Below are positions 9,743-18,712 of a stretch of DNA of 47,304 nt, one piece after another (position 1 is the stretch's first letter; every line of letters begins with the position of its first letter). The translations under genes and the position numbers were made by a program. The notes beneath the pieces are model-generated. The model was not told where the DNA came from. It made no database searches and was given only the letters and a program-made list of their open reading frames with translations. Source of the DNA: SMWD01 sp051008895 (lineage in GTDB: Bacteria > Pseudomonadota > Gammaproteobacteria > Steroidobacterales > GCA-2729495); contig JBPCXI010000052.1 of NCBI GenBank assembly GCA_051008895.1, forward strand, positions 1 through 47,304, read 5' to 3'.

Positions 9743-11203
9743 TCAGTTCGTCGTGGCCCGCCGCCCCGCGATGGTGCGATACAGCGCCTCATACTCGGGC
9801 GCGCGATGCGACCAGGAGAAATCTTCCGCCATGCCGTTGCGTACGATCTTGCCCCAGATCTCGGGCCGGTCGTACCAGTCGAGCGCCGTCGACAAACCCC
9901 AGTGCAATCCGCCCGGGTCCGCGTCCTCGAAAACGCTGCCATTGCCGGCACCGGATTCCGGATCGAAGTGCCGGATAGAATCCGCGAGCCCGCCGGTTTT
10001 CCGCACGACGGGGACGGTGCCGTAGCGCAACGCGTACATTTGCGTCAGGCCACACGGTTCGTAACGCGACGGGATCACGAGCATGTCGCAACCCGCCAGG
10101 ATTCGGTGCGCCATGCGATCGTCATAGGCCTCGATGAACGCGAGCCGATCGGGACGCGCCGCGGCGAGCGCACGCAAATCGTCCGTGTAGGGCGGCTCGC
10201 CGGTGCCGAGCACGACGCAGCCAAGCTCGCGCTCATCGAACAGCCCGGGCAAAACGTCGACGAGCAGGTCGATGCCTTTTTGCAGGACCAGTCGCGAAAT
10301 CATGCCGATAACAGGCGCATCGACGTCGAGCGACAGGCCCGCCTCGCTCGTCAGCGCGAGCTTGTTGCCGCTCTTGTCGTCGATCGTGTCGGCGGAGTAG
10401 CCGGCCTCCAGGTGCGTATCCGAGTCAGGACTCCACAGCGAATAGTCCACGCCGTTGAGAATACCCTGCAGTCGATGGCCGCGTTGACGCAATAGCGGGT
10501 CGAGCCCCATGCCGTATTCCGGCGTGCGAATCTCGATTGCATGCGTCGGGCTTACCGTCGTCAGCGCATCCGCGTGCATGATGCCGGTGCGCAGCAAGTT
10601 GATCTCGTCCTTGTCGACGTCGTCGGCATCCGCGTACTCGAGCAGGTGGTCGAGGCCGACATCGCGCATTGCTGTCGTCGGGAACACGCCCTGGTAACCA
10701 ATGTTGTGTATCGTCAGCACAGACGACGTGTCGGCGAACAGTGCATCGCTGCGCGCCGCATCACGCAGCATCGCGGGCATCAACGCCGTGTGCCAGTCAT
10801 GGCAATGCAAGACTTCCGGTGGCCAGTCGAGCGCACGACACACATCGAGCGCGGCGATAGAGAGCAATGCGAAGCGATGCAGTTCCGTCTCGCCGGACGC
10901 GTAGATCTCCGCGCCGAACAATTCCGGACACTCGACCACGAAGACGCGTCCGAACCGGTCATCCGTGTCGGCCGGAAAAATCGAGTAGCCATACACGCTA
11001 CCGGCGCAATCATACTGTCGGGTGCGGTCGACCGGCTCGGTCTCCGGCGCCGGAATCAGGCCATAGCGGGGCAGTATCGTCACCACGTCGTGCCCCGCAT
11101 CGGTCAGGTAGCTGGCAAGCGCGCTGGTGACATCGCCGAGGCCGCCGGCCTTGGCCAGCGGCACGAACTCGGCGCAAACATTCAGGATACGCAGGAATCG
11201 CAC
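9743..11203 (-). CDS. glgA: Glycogen synthase GlgA (GT5, ADP-glucose dependent)
   Basis: This 486-residue cytoplasmic glucosyltransferase adds glucose from ADP-glucose to growing alpha-1,4 chains. The N-terminal ADP-glucose loop KAGGLGDV begins about residue 18. The catalytic Rossmann pair follows, with HCHDWHTAL, TIHNIGYQG and the C-terminal signature PSRYEPCGLTQMYALRYG. The chosen start is GTG 11203, since the conserved region begins within six residues of it; no clear Shine-Dalgarno sequence is seen. It is the last gene of a minus-strand set behind the DUF2934 and RRM genes (45 bases after the RRM stop). It is separated from glgB and glgC by malQ, so synthesis genes are spread over both strands. 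Confidence 0.95.
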   Translation of the reverse strand: MRFLRILNVCAEFVPLAKAGGLGDVTSALASYLTDAGHDVVTILPRYGLIPAPETEPVDRTRQYDCAGSVYGYSIFPADTDDRFGRVFVVECPELFGAEIYASGETELHRFALLSIAALDVCRALDWPPEVLHCHDWHTALMPAMLRDAARSDALFADTSSVLTIHNIGYQGVFPTTAMRDVGLDHLLEYADADDVDKDEINLLRTGIMHADALTTVSPTHAIEIRTPEYGMGLDPLLRQRGHRLQGILNGVDYSLWSPDSDTHLEAGYSADTIDDKSGNKLALTSEAGLSLDVDAPVIGMISRLVLQKGIDLLVDVLPGLFDERELGCVVLGTGEPPYTDDLRALAAARPDRLAFIEAYDDRMAHRILAGCDMLVIPSRYEPCGLTQMYALRYGTVPVVRKTGGLADSIRHFDPESGAGNGSVFEDADPGGLHWGLSTALDWYDRPEIWGKIVRNGMAEDFSWSHRAPEYEALYRTIAGRRATTN

Positions 11204-11248
11204 CGTTCTGCGGAAAAGGGCTCCAACGATGCGTCAGACGCCGGACTG

Positions 11249-11512
11249 TCAGGCATCCAGTCTGCGCTCGGGCCTCGCCGGCCGCACCCGCAGAAACATC
11301 CCGCGGAAGTACTGGCCGTTCAATTCATCGACCGCAGTCCTGGCTTCAGTCCGCGCCGGCATCTCGATGAGGCCGTAGCTGCGCGAACGGCGCGAGGGTT
11401 TTCGATCACGCACGAGCTCGATGCCGGTGACACGACCGTAGCGCGAGAAAATGTTTCGCAGAGTTTCCGCTTGGGCGTCCAGCGGCAGGTTCCCTACGTA
11501 GATTGTTGTCAC
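11249..11512 (-). CDS. Small RRM-type RNA-binding protein
   Basis: This 87-residue protein is essentially one RNA recognition motif. RNP2 is IYVGNL (residues 4-9) and a degenerate RNP1 lies near SRSYGLIEM (about 43-51), in a beta-alpha-beta-beta-alpha-beta order. The arginine-rich end is typical of the small bacterial and cyanobacterial RRM proteins that bind single-stranded RNA. The start is GTG 11512, fixed by AGGAGA about 5 bases upstream. It sits between the DUF2934 gene and glgA on the same strand. A role in controlling glycogen-gene mRNA is an attractive guess, but only the context supports it. Confidence 0.9.
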   Translation of the reverse strand: MTTIYVGNLPLDAQAETLRNIFSRYGRVTGIELVRDRKPSRRSRSYGLIEMPARTEARTAVDELNGQYFRGMFLRVRPARPERRLDA

Positions 11513-11517
11513 TTGCG

Positions 11518-11523
11518 TCTCCT
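11518..11523 (-). promoter_or_regulatory. Ribosome binding site of the RRM gene
   Basis: Read on the minus strand this is AGGAGA, five bases before GTG 11512. It is one of the few strong Shine-Dalgarno sites in the window and supports the GTG start. Confidence 0.75.
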
Positions 11524-11541
11524 GTTTTTGGGAGCCGGAAT

Positions 11542-11904
11542 TCAGTCGGTTGGCGAGCCATCAACCTCCCTTTCAGCTTCGAGCCAGTCCTCGATTGGGT
11601 CACCACCCTCGAATCCTCGACGCTCCGCCTTAAAAAATGCCGACTGGGCGATCAACTGGTGCCGAGCCTCGGGCGTCGTCGCGGTCAGACGTGTCTTCGC
11701 AACCGTTATCTTTCTGGGCGCTGTCTTCCTGGGCGCAGCTTTTTTGGTCGCCGCACGCTTCTTTGCGGCGGTAGTTGCGGTCTTTTTCGGCGTCCCGACT
11801 GCCTTCTTGCGGGTGGTTTTTTTCTTCTTCCGGGTCGCTGAATCTGCGCCTTTTCTGACCTCGGTCATGACACGATCCTTTACCGTTTTATCCGGAAGCG
11901 ACAC
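11542..11904 (-). CDS. Basic Lys/Ala-rich protein with C-terminal DUF2934
   Basis: This protein of up to 120 residues has a histone-H1-like middle (about residues 25-70) of lysine, alanine, threonine and proline repeats such as KKAAPRK. The C-terminus of about 35 residues matches DUF2934: an alanine/arginine helix ending in FKAERRG, then DPIEDWLEAEREV. The tail suggests nucleic-acid or chromatin association, as with other H1-like bacterial proteins; the function of DUF2934 is unknown. Two starts are plausible: GTG 11904 behind GGGGAG, or ATG 11868 behind AAAGGAT. I list the longer one. It is the first gene of a likely set with the RRM protein and glgA. Confidence 0.82.
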   Translation of the reverse strand: MSLPDKTVKDRVMTEVRKGADSATRKKKKTTRKKAVGTPKKTATTAAKKRAATKKAAPRKTAPRKITVAKTRLTATTPEARHQLIAQSAFFKAERRGFEGGDPIEDWLEAEREVDGSPTD

Positions 11905-12085
11905 TCATGCGCTCCCCTTTTAAACTTATGGTAGACGACTTTGCCGGCGCTGACATCCGTAGTTACCGTGGCGGTGCGCCGACTATTACTATCTTCACCG
12001 AAAAATATTTAAGGATTGTGACAGTTGCTGAGAAATCTTAAAGACGGATCGCCGCGAAGACTGACCGTACGTGACAGCGATGTCA

Positions 12086-13099
12086 TCACCAGGCCCGCGC
12101 AGGCAGCTTGTACGAACCCAGAATTTCCATGTAGTTACCGCGCTCGAACGCGACCGGATCGGGACAGTACTGTTGGCTCATGCTGCCGCGGAGCTGGCTC
12201 ACCGACTCGTACTCGTTCTCCTCCAGCCACCGGGCCAGGCCATCCAGCAGCACCCGCAGGTGGCCGGCGCCATTGGCCAGCAGCGAGCTGCACAGGTAGC
12301 TGACGTCGGCGCCGCACAGGAACATCTTCAACGCGTCGTCGGCCGTGTGCACGCCGCCGGTCGCGGCAAGCGACAATCCGACTCGTCCGTACAGGATCGC
12401 GATCCAGCGCATCGCGATCAGCGCCTCGGCTGACGACGACAGGTGCAGTGTCTGATCGATCGACAGACTGTCGAGGTCGATGTCCGGCTGGTAGAACCGG
12501 TTGAAGAGCGACAGCCCGTCCGCACCGGCCTCCTCGAGACGGCGCGCCACGTATCCGACGCTGGAGAAATTCGGCGACAGTTTGACCCCGATCGGCAGGC
12601 TGATCTGCTGGCGTAGCTCGGTCAAGATGTCCACCACGCGCTGCTCGACATCCGGCCCGCTCTCCGCGGTATCGGCCGCCACGTAATACACGTTCAGCTC
12701 CAGCGCATCCGCACCAGCCTCCTCGATCGCACACGCGTGCCGGACCCAGCCGCCCAGCGTCGTACCGTTCAGGCTGGCGACCACGGGGATGTCGAGCGAC
12801 TCTTTCAGCAACCGCAGTTGCTCGAGGTACTTGTCCCGGTGGCCCGGCAACTCGGAGTGCGTCGGCAGGTAACTCGACGCCTCGCCGTGCCCGATTGCCT
12901 GAAACGCTTCGAGGTCGTGAGCCATTGCCTCCTCGGCCTCGATCTCCTCCTCGAACAGCGAATACATGACGAGTGCTGCCGCACCGTTGTCCTCCAGCTG
13001 CCGCGCTTTGCCGAGGTCTTTCGACAGCGGCGACGACGACGGCACGAACGGATTCTTCAGTTCCAGGCCCAGCCATTGGGTGGCGAGATCGATGGTCAT
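12086..13099 (-). CDS. Dihydroorotate dehydrogenase-like flavoprotein paired with NifJ
   Basis: This 337-residue TIM-barrel protein is related to dihydroorotate dehydrogenases (FMN-dependent). Barrel motifs are clear: LKNPFVPSSSPLS at the N-terminus, VVASLNG, LELNVYY, the FMN lysine in GVKLSPNF, and a phosphate-binding loop in AATGGVHTADDALK. The start is ATG 13099; the frame is open upstream but lies inside nifJ. Start and nifJ stop share the bases ATGA, so translation is coupled. Proteins of this subgroup are commonly found next to pyruvate:ferredoxin oxidoreductase. The reaction is not established, so I do not call it pyrD. A redox role with NifJ is more likely than pyrimidine synthesis. 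Confidence 0.88.
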   Translation of the reverse strand: MTIDLATQWLGLELKNPFVPSSSPLSKDLGKARQLEDNGAAALVMYSLFEEEIEAEEAMAHDLEAFQAIGHGEASSYLPTHSELPGHRDKYLEQLRLLKESLDIPVVASLNGTTLGGWVRHACAIEEAGADALELNVYYVAADTAESGPDVEQRVVDILTELRQQISLPIGVKLSPNFSSVGYVARRLEEAGADGLSLFNRFYQPDIDLDSLSIDQTLHLSSSAEALIAMRWIAILYGRVGLSLAATGGVHTADDALKMFLCGADVSYLCSSLLANGAGHLRVLLDGLARWLEENEYESVSQLRGSMSQQYCPDPVAFERGNYMEILGSYKLPARAW

Positions 13100-16000
13100 G
13101 ACGAGTAGTCCATGGATGCCAGTTGTTGGTAGTGCGCGAAGCGCTCGTCGACCTCGCGCTGCGCGCGCTCGAGCAGCGTGTCCGCGGTATCGGGAGCCGA
13201 CCGGGTAAGAATGCCGAAGCGCAACTCCGTCTCGGCAAACTTGCGAAACGGGATGCTCGGCTTCTTGCTGTCGAGCTGCAGCGGGTTCTGCCCCTGCTCG
13301 TGGCGCCGCGGGTCGTAGCGAAACAGCGGCCAGTGACCACTCGCGACAGCGAGCTGCTGCTGCACCAGGCTGCGTTTCAGATCGACGCCGTGCGCAATGC
13401 ACGGGCTGTAAGCGATGATCAGCGACGGGCCGTCGTAGGACTCGGCTTCGCGGAACGCACGCAGTGTCTGCACGTCTTTCGCGCCGAGCGCGACGTGCGC
13501 GACATATACGTGTTCGTATGCCATTGCGATCATCGCGAGGTCCTTCTTACCGACCGGCTTGCCGCCGGCCGCGAACTTCGCCACGGCGCCGCGCGGCGTC
13601 GCCTTCGACATCTGTCCGCCGGTGTTCGAATAGACCTCGGTGTCGAGCACGAGCACGTTGACGTCGCGGCCGGAGGCGAGCACGTGGTCGAGGCCGCCGA
13701 ATCCGATGTCGTATGCCCAACCGTCGCCACCGATGATCCACACGCTCTTGCGCGTCAGCGCATCGCTCACGCTGAGCAGGTTGCGCGCCGGTTCGCACTT
13801 CAATTGCTCCAGGATCGGCTCGAGCTCCGCGACCCGCCGACGCTGCTCGTGGATCGACGCCTCGTCGCCCTGCTCCGCGTCCAGGATCGGATCGACGCGG
13901 TCCGCGCCGATGTCTTCCCTGAGCTCCCGGAGCAGGTTGTGCGCGTGGCGCCGCTGCTCCTCGAGTGCTATCCGGATGCCGAGCCCGAATTCTGCATTGT
14001 CCTCGAACAGCGAGTTATTCCAGGCGGGGCCGCGGCCGTTCGCATCGGCCGTGTACGGCGTGGTCGGCAGGTTGCCGCCGTAGATCGACGAGCACCCGGT
14101 CGCGTTGGCAATAAGCATCCGGTCACCGAACAACTGCGTCGCGAGACGGATGTATGGCGTCTCGCCACAACCCTCGCACGCGCCGGAAAACTCGAACAGC
14201 GGCTGCGCCAGCGACGAGCCCTTGATCGTATTCCAGCGGATCAGCTCGCGGTCATACTCCGGCTTGCGCTCGAAATAGTCCCAATTGCGCATCTCTGTCT
14301 CGAGCACCGGTCCGACCGGATGCATGTTCAGCGCCTTGCGACTCAGGTTGCTCTTGTCCCGCGCCGGGCAGATATCGACGCACAGTGCGCAGCCGGTGCA
14401 GTCCTGGGGCGAGGCCTGGTAGGTAACGACGAGACCTGGATCGTACTCCTTGCCCTTGACCGGGAGCGTGCGGAACGACTCCGGCGCATCGCCGAGTTGG
14501 CCCGGATCGAACACCTTGCTGCGGATCACGCTGTGCGGACACACGAACACGCACTTGCCGCACATGATGCACAGGTCTTCTTCCAGTACCGGCACCTCGA
14601 GCGCCAGTTCGCGCTTCTCATATTTCGCCGTACCGACCGGCCAGGTGCCGTCCACCGGCATGCGGCTGACCGGAACGTCGTCGCCCCTGCCGGCAATCAT
14701 CTCGCCAGTCACGTGCCGCACGAATTCCGGCGCATCGGCCGGCACCGGCGGACGCAACTCGCCCGCCGACGTGACGCCCGAACCAATTTCGACCTCGTGC
14801 AGGTGCTCGAGGGATGCGTCGATGACGCGAAAGTTCGCCTCGAGAATACTGCCGCCCTTCGCACGGTAGGTCGCGGAGACCGATGCCTTGATACGCTCGA
14901 TCGCCTCGTTTTTCGACAGCAGATCCGACAGCGCGAAGTAGCAGGTCTGCATCACCGTGTTGATACGGCGACCGAGGCCGGCCTGTTGCGCAACGCGATA
15001 GGCATCGATCACGTAGACCTTTATTTGCTTGTCGATAATCTGCCGCTGCATGTCGCGCGGCAGCCGCTCCCATACCATCTCGGGCGACCACGATGCGTTC
15101 AGCAGGAAAATCGCGCCGGGCGCCGCTTTCCGGAGCATGTCGAAGCGATGCACGAACATCGACTGGTGGCAGCCGACGAATTCGGCCTGGTCGTCGCCGA
15201 TCAGGTACGTCGAGCGTATCGGCTGCGGACCGAAGCGCAGGTGCGACACAGTCACCGCGCCGGACTTCTTCGAGTCGAACACGAAGTGCGCCTGCGCGTA
15301 AAGGTCGGTCCCCTCGCCGATGATCTTAATCGTATTGCGATTCGCGCTGACCGTCCCGTCGCTGCCCAGCCCGTAGAACAGCGCATGACGTGATGCGGCG
15401 TCCGCGTCGGTCTGCAGCGTCGGGTCCCACTCGAGGCTGGTCATGCTGACGTCGTCGCGAATGCCGATCGTGAATCGCTTCTTCGGCTCTTCGCGGGTCA
15501 GCTCCTCCAGCACCGCTGCGACCATGCCCGGCGTGAACTCCTTGGACGACAGTCCGTAACGACCGCCGGTGATGCGCGGTAGCGATGCGAACTTCGATCC
15601 GTCGTTGCCGACATGCTCGGCGATCGCGGCTACCACGTCCTTGTACAGCGGCTCGCCGGCGGCGCCCGGCTCCTTGCAGCGATCGAGTACCGCGATGCTC
15701 CGCGCCGACGCCGGTAACGCATCGATCAGATGCGCCGGCGACATGGGCCGGAACAGGCGCACCTTGAGCAGCCCGACGGACTCGCCGTGCGCGCGCAAAT
15801 GATCGATCGTCTCGTGTGCCGCTTCCGCACCCGAGCCCATCATCACGATCACGCGTTCGGCATCCGGATCGCCGACGTACTCGAATAATTCGTATCGACG
15901 CCCGGTGATGCGGGCGAAACGCTCCATCTCGCGCGCGACGATCGCGGGCATGCGCCGGACGAACGGGGTCACGGCCTCGCGCGACTGGAAGAACACGTCA

Positions 16001-16671
16001 GGATTCTGCGCCGTGCCGCGAATGACCGGGCGATCCGGCGACATGCCGCGGTGCCGGTGGTCGCGCACTGCGTCGTCGCGGATCATGTGACGGATTTCCT
16101 CGTCCGTCAGCGGTTCGATCTTCGCGACTTCGTGCGACGTTCGAAAGCCGTCGAAAAAATGCAGCATCGGGATGCGCGCATCGAGCGTCGCAGCTTGCGC
16201 GATAAGCGCGAAATCCTGCGCTTCCTGCACCGAGTTCGACGCCAGCATCGCCCAGCCGGTCGACCGACACGCCATCACGTCGCCGTGGTCGCAGAAAATA
16301 GACAGCGCGTGGCCGGCGACCGAGCGCGCCGCGACGTGGAACACCGCGGGGGTCATCTCGCCGGCGATCTTGAACATGTTCGGGATCATCAGCAGCAGGC
16401 CCTGCGATGCGGTGAACGTCGTTGTCAGCGCGCCGCGTTGCAAGGCGCCGTGCACCGCGCCGGCCGCGCCGGCCTCGCTTTGCATCTCGATGACCTGCGG
16501 AACGGTACCCCAAAGGTTGTCGCGGCCATTCGCGGACCACTTGTCCGCGTGCTCACCCATCGGCGAGGACGGCGTAATCGGGTAGATCGCGATGACCTCG
16601 CTCAGGCGATGCGCGACCGTCGCGACCGCTTCGTTGCCGTCCAGCGTGATCATCTCTTTATTAATGTCCAT
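13096..16671 (-). CDS. nifJ: Pyruvate:ferredoxin (flavodoxin) oxidoreductase, single-chain NifJ type
   Basis: This 1191-residue enzyme converts pyruvate and CoA to acetyl-CoA and CO2, reducing ferredoxin or flavodoxin. Its length is that of the fused homodimeric form. Visible parts are the N-terminal domain I (VIAIYPITPSSPMGE), the gamma domain, and a two-cluster ferredoxin domain starting at C701 (CIMCGKC) and C758 (CTGCALC). The proximal-cluster ligands lie in ACEGCGE (C832, C835), ATGCSS and YSPC (C1091). The thiamine-diphosphate site is GDGWAYDIG with NTGGQ. The start is ATG 16671, with GAGGGG just upstream. It implies growth, at least at times, under low oxygen. It is divergent from the export cluster and coupled to the dihydroorotate-dehydrogenase-like gene. 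Confidence 0.96.
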   Translation of the reverse strand: MDINKEMITLDGNEAVATVAHRLSEVIAIYPITPSSPMGEHADKWSANGRDNLWGTVPQVIEMQSEAGAAGAVHGALQRGALTTTFTASQGLLLMIPNMFKIAGEMTPAVFHVAARSVAGHALSIFCDHGDVMACRSTGWAMLASNSVQEAQDFALIAQAATLDARIPMLHFFDGFRTSHEVAKIEPLTDEEIRHMIRDDAVRDHRHRGMSPDRPVIRGTAQNPDVFFQSREAVTPFVRRMPAIVAREMERFARITGRRYELFEYVGDPDAERVIVMMGSGAEAAHETIDHLRAHGESVGLLKVRLFRPMSPAHLIDALPASARSIAVLDRCKEPGAAGEPLYKDVVAAIAEHVGNDGSKFASLPRITGGRYGLSSKEFTPGMVAAVLEELTREEPKKRFTIGIRDDVSMTSLEWDPTLQTDADAASRHALFYGLGSDGTVSANRNTIKIIGEGTDLYAQAHFVFDSKKSGAVTVSHLRFGPQPIRSTYLIGDDQAEFVGCHQSMFVHRFDMLRKAAPGAIFLLNASWSPEMVWERLPRDMQRQIIDKQIKVYVIDAYRVAQQAGLGRRINTVMQTCYFALSDLLSKNEAIERIKASVSATYRAKGGSILEANFRVIDASLEHLHEVEIGSGVTSAGELRPPVPADAPEFVRHVTGEMIAGRGDDVPVSRMPVDGTWPVGTAKYEKRELALEVPVLEEDLCIMCGKCVFVCPHSVIRSKVFDPGQLGDAPESFRTLPVKGKEYDPGLVVTYQASPQDCTGCALCVDICPARDKSNLSRKALNMHPVGPVLETEMRNWDYFERKPEYDRELIRWNTIKGSSLAQPLFEFSGACEGCGETPYIRLATQLFGDRMLIANATGCSSIYGGNLPTTPYTADANGRGPAWNNSLFEDNAEFGLGIRIALEEQRRHAHNLLRELREDIGADRVDPILDAEQGDEASIHEQRRRVAELEPILEQLKCEPARNLLSVSDALTRKSVWIIGGDGWAYDIGFGGLDHVLASGRDVNVLVLDTEVYSNTGGQMSKATPRGAVAKFAAGGKPVGKKDLAMIAMAYEHVYVAHVALGAKDVQTLRAFREAESYDGPSLIIAYSPCIAHGVDLKRSLVQQQLAVASGHWPLFRYDPRRHEQGQNPLQLDSKKPSIPFRKFAETELRFGILTRSAPDTADTLLERAQREVDERFAHYQQLASMDYSS

Positions 16672-16842
16672 GAGCCCCTCGTCGAGCGTTCATGGTCAGA
16701 GAACGCCAAAGTACCGTCCATAGGTGATTTCCGACGAATTGCGCCGGTGCACCGCCGGGTTCGAAACGTGCTCTGGGTCACATAGTCGTTATGTCGCACG
16801 GCATACACTCCGGAAGGTCGCCGGACTGCGCGAGCACTATCT
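16672..16842. promoter_or_regulatory. Divergent spacer between nifJ and the export cluster
   Basis: This 171-base spacer must hold the promoters of nifJ (-) and the GAF-HlyD gene (+). I see no convincing -35/-10 pair. A small inverted repeat, ACATA-5-TATGT, lies near 16781-16795 and is the only symmetric element noticed. Confidence 0.3.
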
Positions 16843-18702
16843 ATGCTCTTGAAAAATAGAGAAAAAATACCAACGGGGGGCGCCTCGCCGCACCGCCGCG
16901 CCCGCGCGCGACAGGAATCTGGCGCGACGAACGCGCCGGCCGACGTCATCGCTGCCTGGCTGCAGCTGCAGTGCCGCGCAATGGACGGCACGATCCGCGC
17001 GGTCGTGTTACTCGGCGAATCGAATACCGGTCCGTTCGGTCCCGTCGCGCAGTGGCCGGACAGCGCGACCGCGACACCAGCGCTGGCCACAGCGGCGACC
17101 CGTGCCGTGCGCGAGCGAAGCACCGTGGTGCTGTCACGCGATCGGTCGCCCGACAATGCGCAGCAGGCCGGCGATATCGTTGCCTGCCCGATACTGAGTG
17201 ACAAACGCATCCTCGGCGTCGTCGCGATCGAGTTCGGGGCCGGCAATACCGAACGCCAGGTAGCCGCGGCGAAGGCGCTGGAGTCGAACACCGCCACACT
17301 CGAATTACTGATGCGCACCCACGCACAGCAAGCCGACAAGCACACGCGCGACGTCCTCGAGCTCGTCGCCGCGAGCGTGGAACATGCGACCTTCGACGCT
17401 GCGTCGCGATCTCTTACGTCGCGGTTCGCCACGATCGGCGGCTTCGAGCAGGTCAGCCTCGGCATCGTCCGGGGCGATCGCACCGAAGTCGTCGCGGCGT
17501 CCGGTCGCGCGTCCGTGGATACCCGGATGCAGTTCAGCCGCTGCATGGGGCTCGCGATGGATGAGGCCATTGAACAGGACGCGACGCTCGTGCTCGCCGG
17601 CGACCCGGCGAACGCGGACGCGGCTCATGCCGCACATGCAGAGCTTGCACGCCAGCGCGGGGACGGCGCCGTATGTACGGTGCCGATCGCACACGACGGC
17701 GAACTCGTCGGCGCGATGCTGTTCGCACATGACGAAGACCAGCGCTTCGACGACGTGAAGATCGCATTCTGCGAGACCGCAGTCGCGCTGATCGGTCCGA
17801 TCCTGTATCAAAAGTTCCGGCAGGATCGAAGCCCGACCGAGAAGGCCGCAAGCGCGCTGCGCAGCGGGGCCACGAGCCTGTTCGCGCCGGGCAATCGCTG
17901 GCGCGGCGTAATCGCCGCGGCCGTCGTCGCGCTATGCGCAGTGCCGTTCTTCGTCACCGGACACTACCGGGTCACCGCGGATGCCTCATTGGAAGGGTCG
18001 GTCCAGCGCGTCGTCGCCGCGCCGGTCGACGGCTTCGTCGCCCAGGCGCCCGCCCGACCCGGCGACATTGTCGACGAGGGGCAATTGCTCGCGCGGCTGG
18101 ACGATCGCGAACTCGAACTGGAGCGCGTGCGGCTCGATAGTGAGAAGAAACAGCTACAGCGCGAGTATCGCGAGGCGATGGCCGAGCTCGACAGCACGCG
18201 CGTTACGATCCTGAAAGCGCGGCTGGACCGTGCCACCGCCAAACTCGGCCTGACCGAGGAACGCATCGCGCGCGCGCATATCAAAGCACCCATGGCCGGC
18301 GTGGTCGTCGAAGGCGACCTGAGCCAGTCGCTCGGCGCGCCGGTCGAGAAAGGCCAGCAGCTGTTCCAGATCGCGCCGCTCGACGAGTACCGCGTGATGC
18401 TGCGCGTCGACGAGCGCGAAATCGGTCACCTCGCGACCGGGCAAACCGGCCGCCTCGCACTGGTCGGACTGCCGGACAGTTACCTGCCGTTTCGCATCGA
18501 ACGCATTACCCCGATTGCAGCGCAGGCCGACGGCCGCAACTTTTTCTCGGTCGAGGCGCGCCTCGAAGACAGCCCTGCGCTGTTGCGCCCGGGCATGGAC
18601 GGTGTCGGCAAGATCGACGTTGGCGAACGCCGGCTCGCATGGATCTGGATGCATCCGCTCGTAGACTGGCTGCGCCTGCAGGCGTGGACCTGGTCGGGTT
18701 GA
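16843..18702 (+). CDS. Membrane fusion protein with cytoplasmic GAF-like domains (GAF-HlyD)
   Basis: This 619-residue protein has two halves. Residues about 30-330 are predicted cytoplasmic and resemble GAF domains, perhaps two in tandem; ILGVVAIEFG and LVGAMLFAH are typical GAF strands. One transmembrane segment follows (about 355-376). Residues about 385-610 form a HlyD-type adaptor: a lipoyl half (VAAPVDGFV), an alpha-helical hairpin rich in charged residues, the second lipoyl half (IKAPMAGVVVEGDL) and a beta barrel. The predicted adaptor faces the periplasm. The start is ATG 16843, without a clear ribosome site. The M50-HlyD gene follows after 10 bases. No ligand can be inferred for the GAF part. 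It is the first gene of the proposed export unit. Confidence 0.87.
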   Translation: MLLKNREKIPTGGASPHRRARARQESGATNAPADVIAAWLQLQCRAMDGTIRAVVLLGESNTGPFGPVAQWPDSATATPALATAATRAVRERSTVVLSRDRSPDNAQQAGDIVACPILSDKRILGVVAIEFGAGNTERQVAAAKALESNTATLELLMRTHAQQADKHTRDVLELVAASVEHATFDAASRSLTSRFATIGGFEQVSLGIVRGDRTEVVAASGRASVDTRMQFSRCMGLAMDEAIEQDATLVLAGDPANADAAHAAHAELARQRGDGAVCTVPIAHDGELVGAMLFAHDEDQRFDDVKIAFCETAVALIGPILYQKFRQDRSPTEKAASALRSGATSLFAPGNRWRGVIAAAVVALCAVPFFVTGHYRVTADASLEGSVQRVVAAPVDGFVAQAPARPGDIVDEGQLLARLDDRELELERVRLDSEKKQLQREYREAMAELDSTRVTILKARLDRATAKLGLTEERIARAHIKAPMAGVVVEGDLSQSLGAPVEKGQQLFQIAPLDEYRVMLRVDEREIGHLATGQTGRLALVGLPDSYLPFRIERITPIAAQADGRNFFSVEARLEDSPALLRPGMDGVGKIDVGERRLAWIWMHPLVDWLRLQAWTWSG

Positions 18703-18712
18703 CCGGGGCGCC

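Noticed and set aside
12072..12085. Small hairpin TGACA-4-TGTCA after the dihydroorotate-dehydrogenase-like gene as a terminator
   Set aside because: Only five base pairs with no T tract on the relevant strand; too weak to call.
13123..15393. A 756-residue plus-strand frame opposite nifJ
   Set aside because: It shows no domain signal, is antisense to well-conserved nifJ, and its codon pattern follows from the GC-rich third positions of the real gene.
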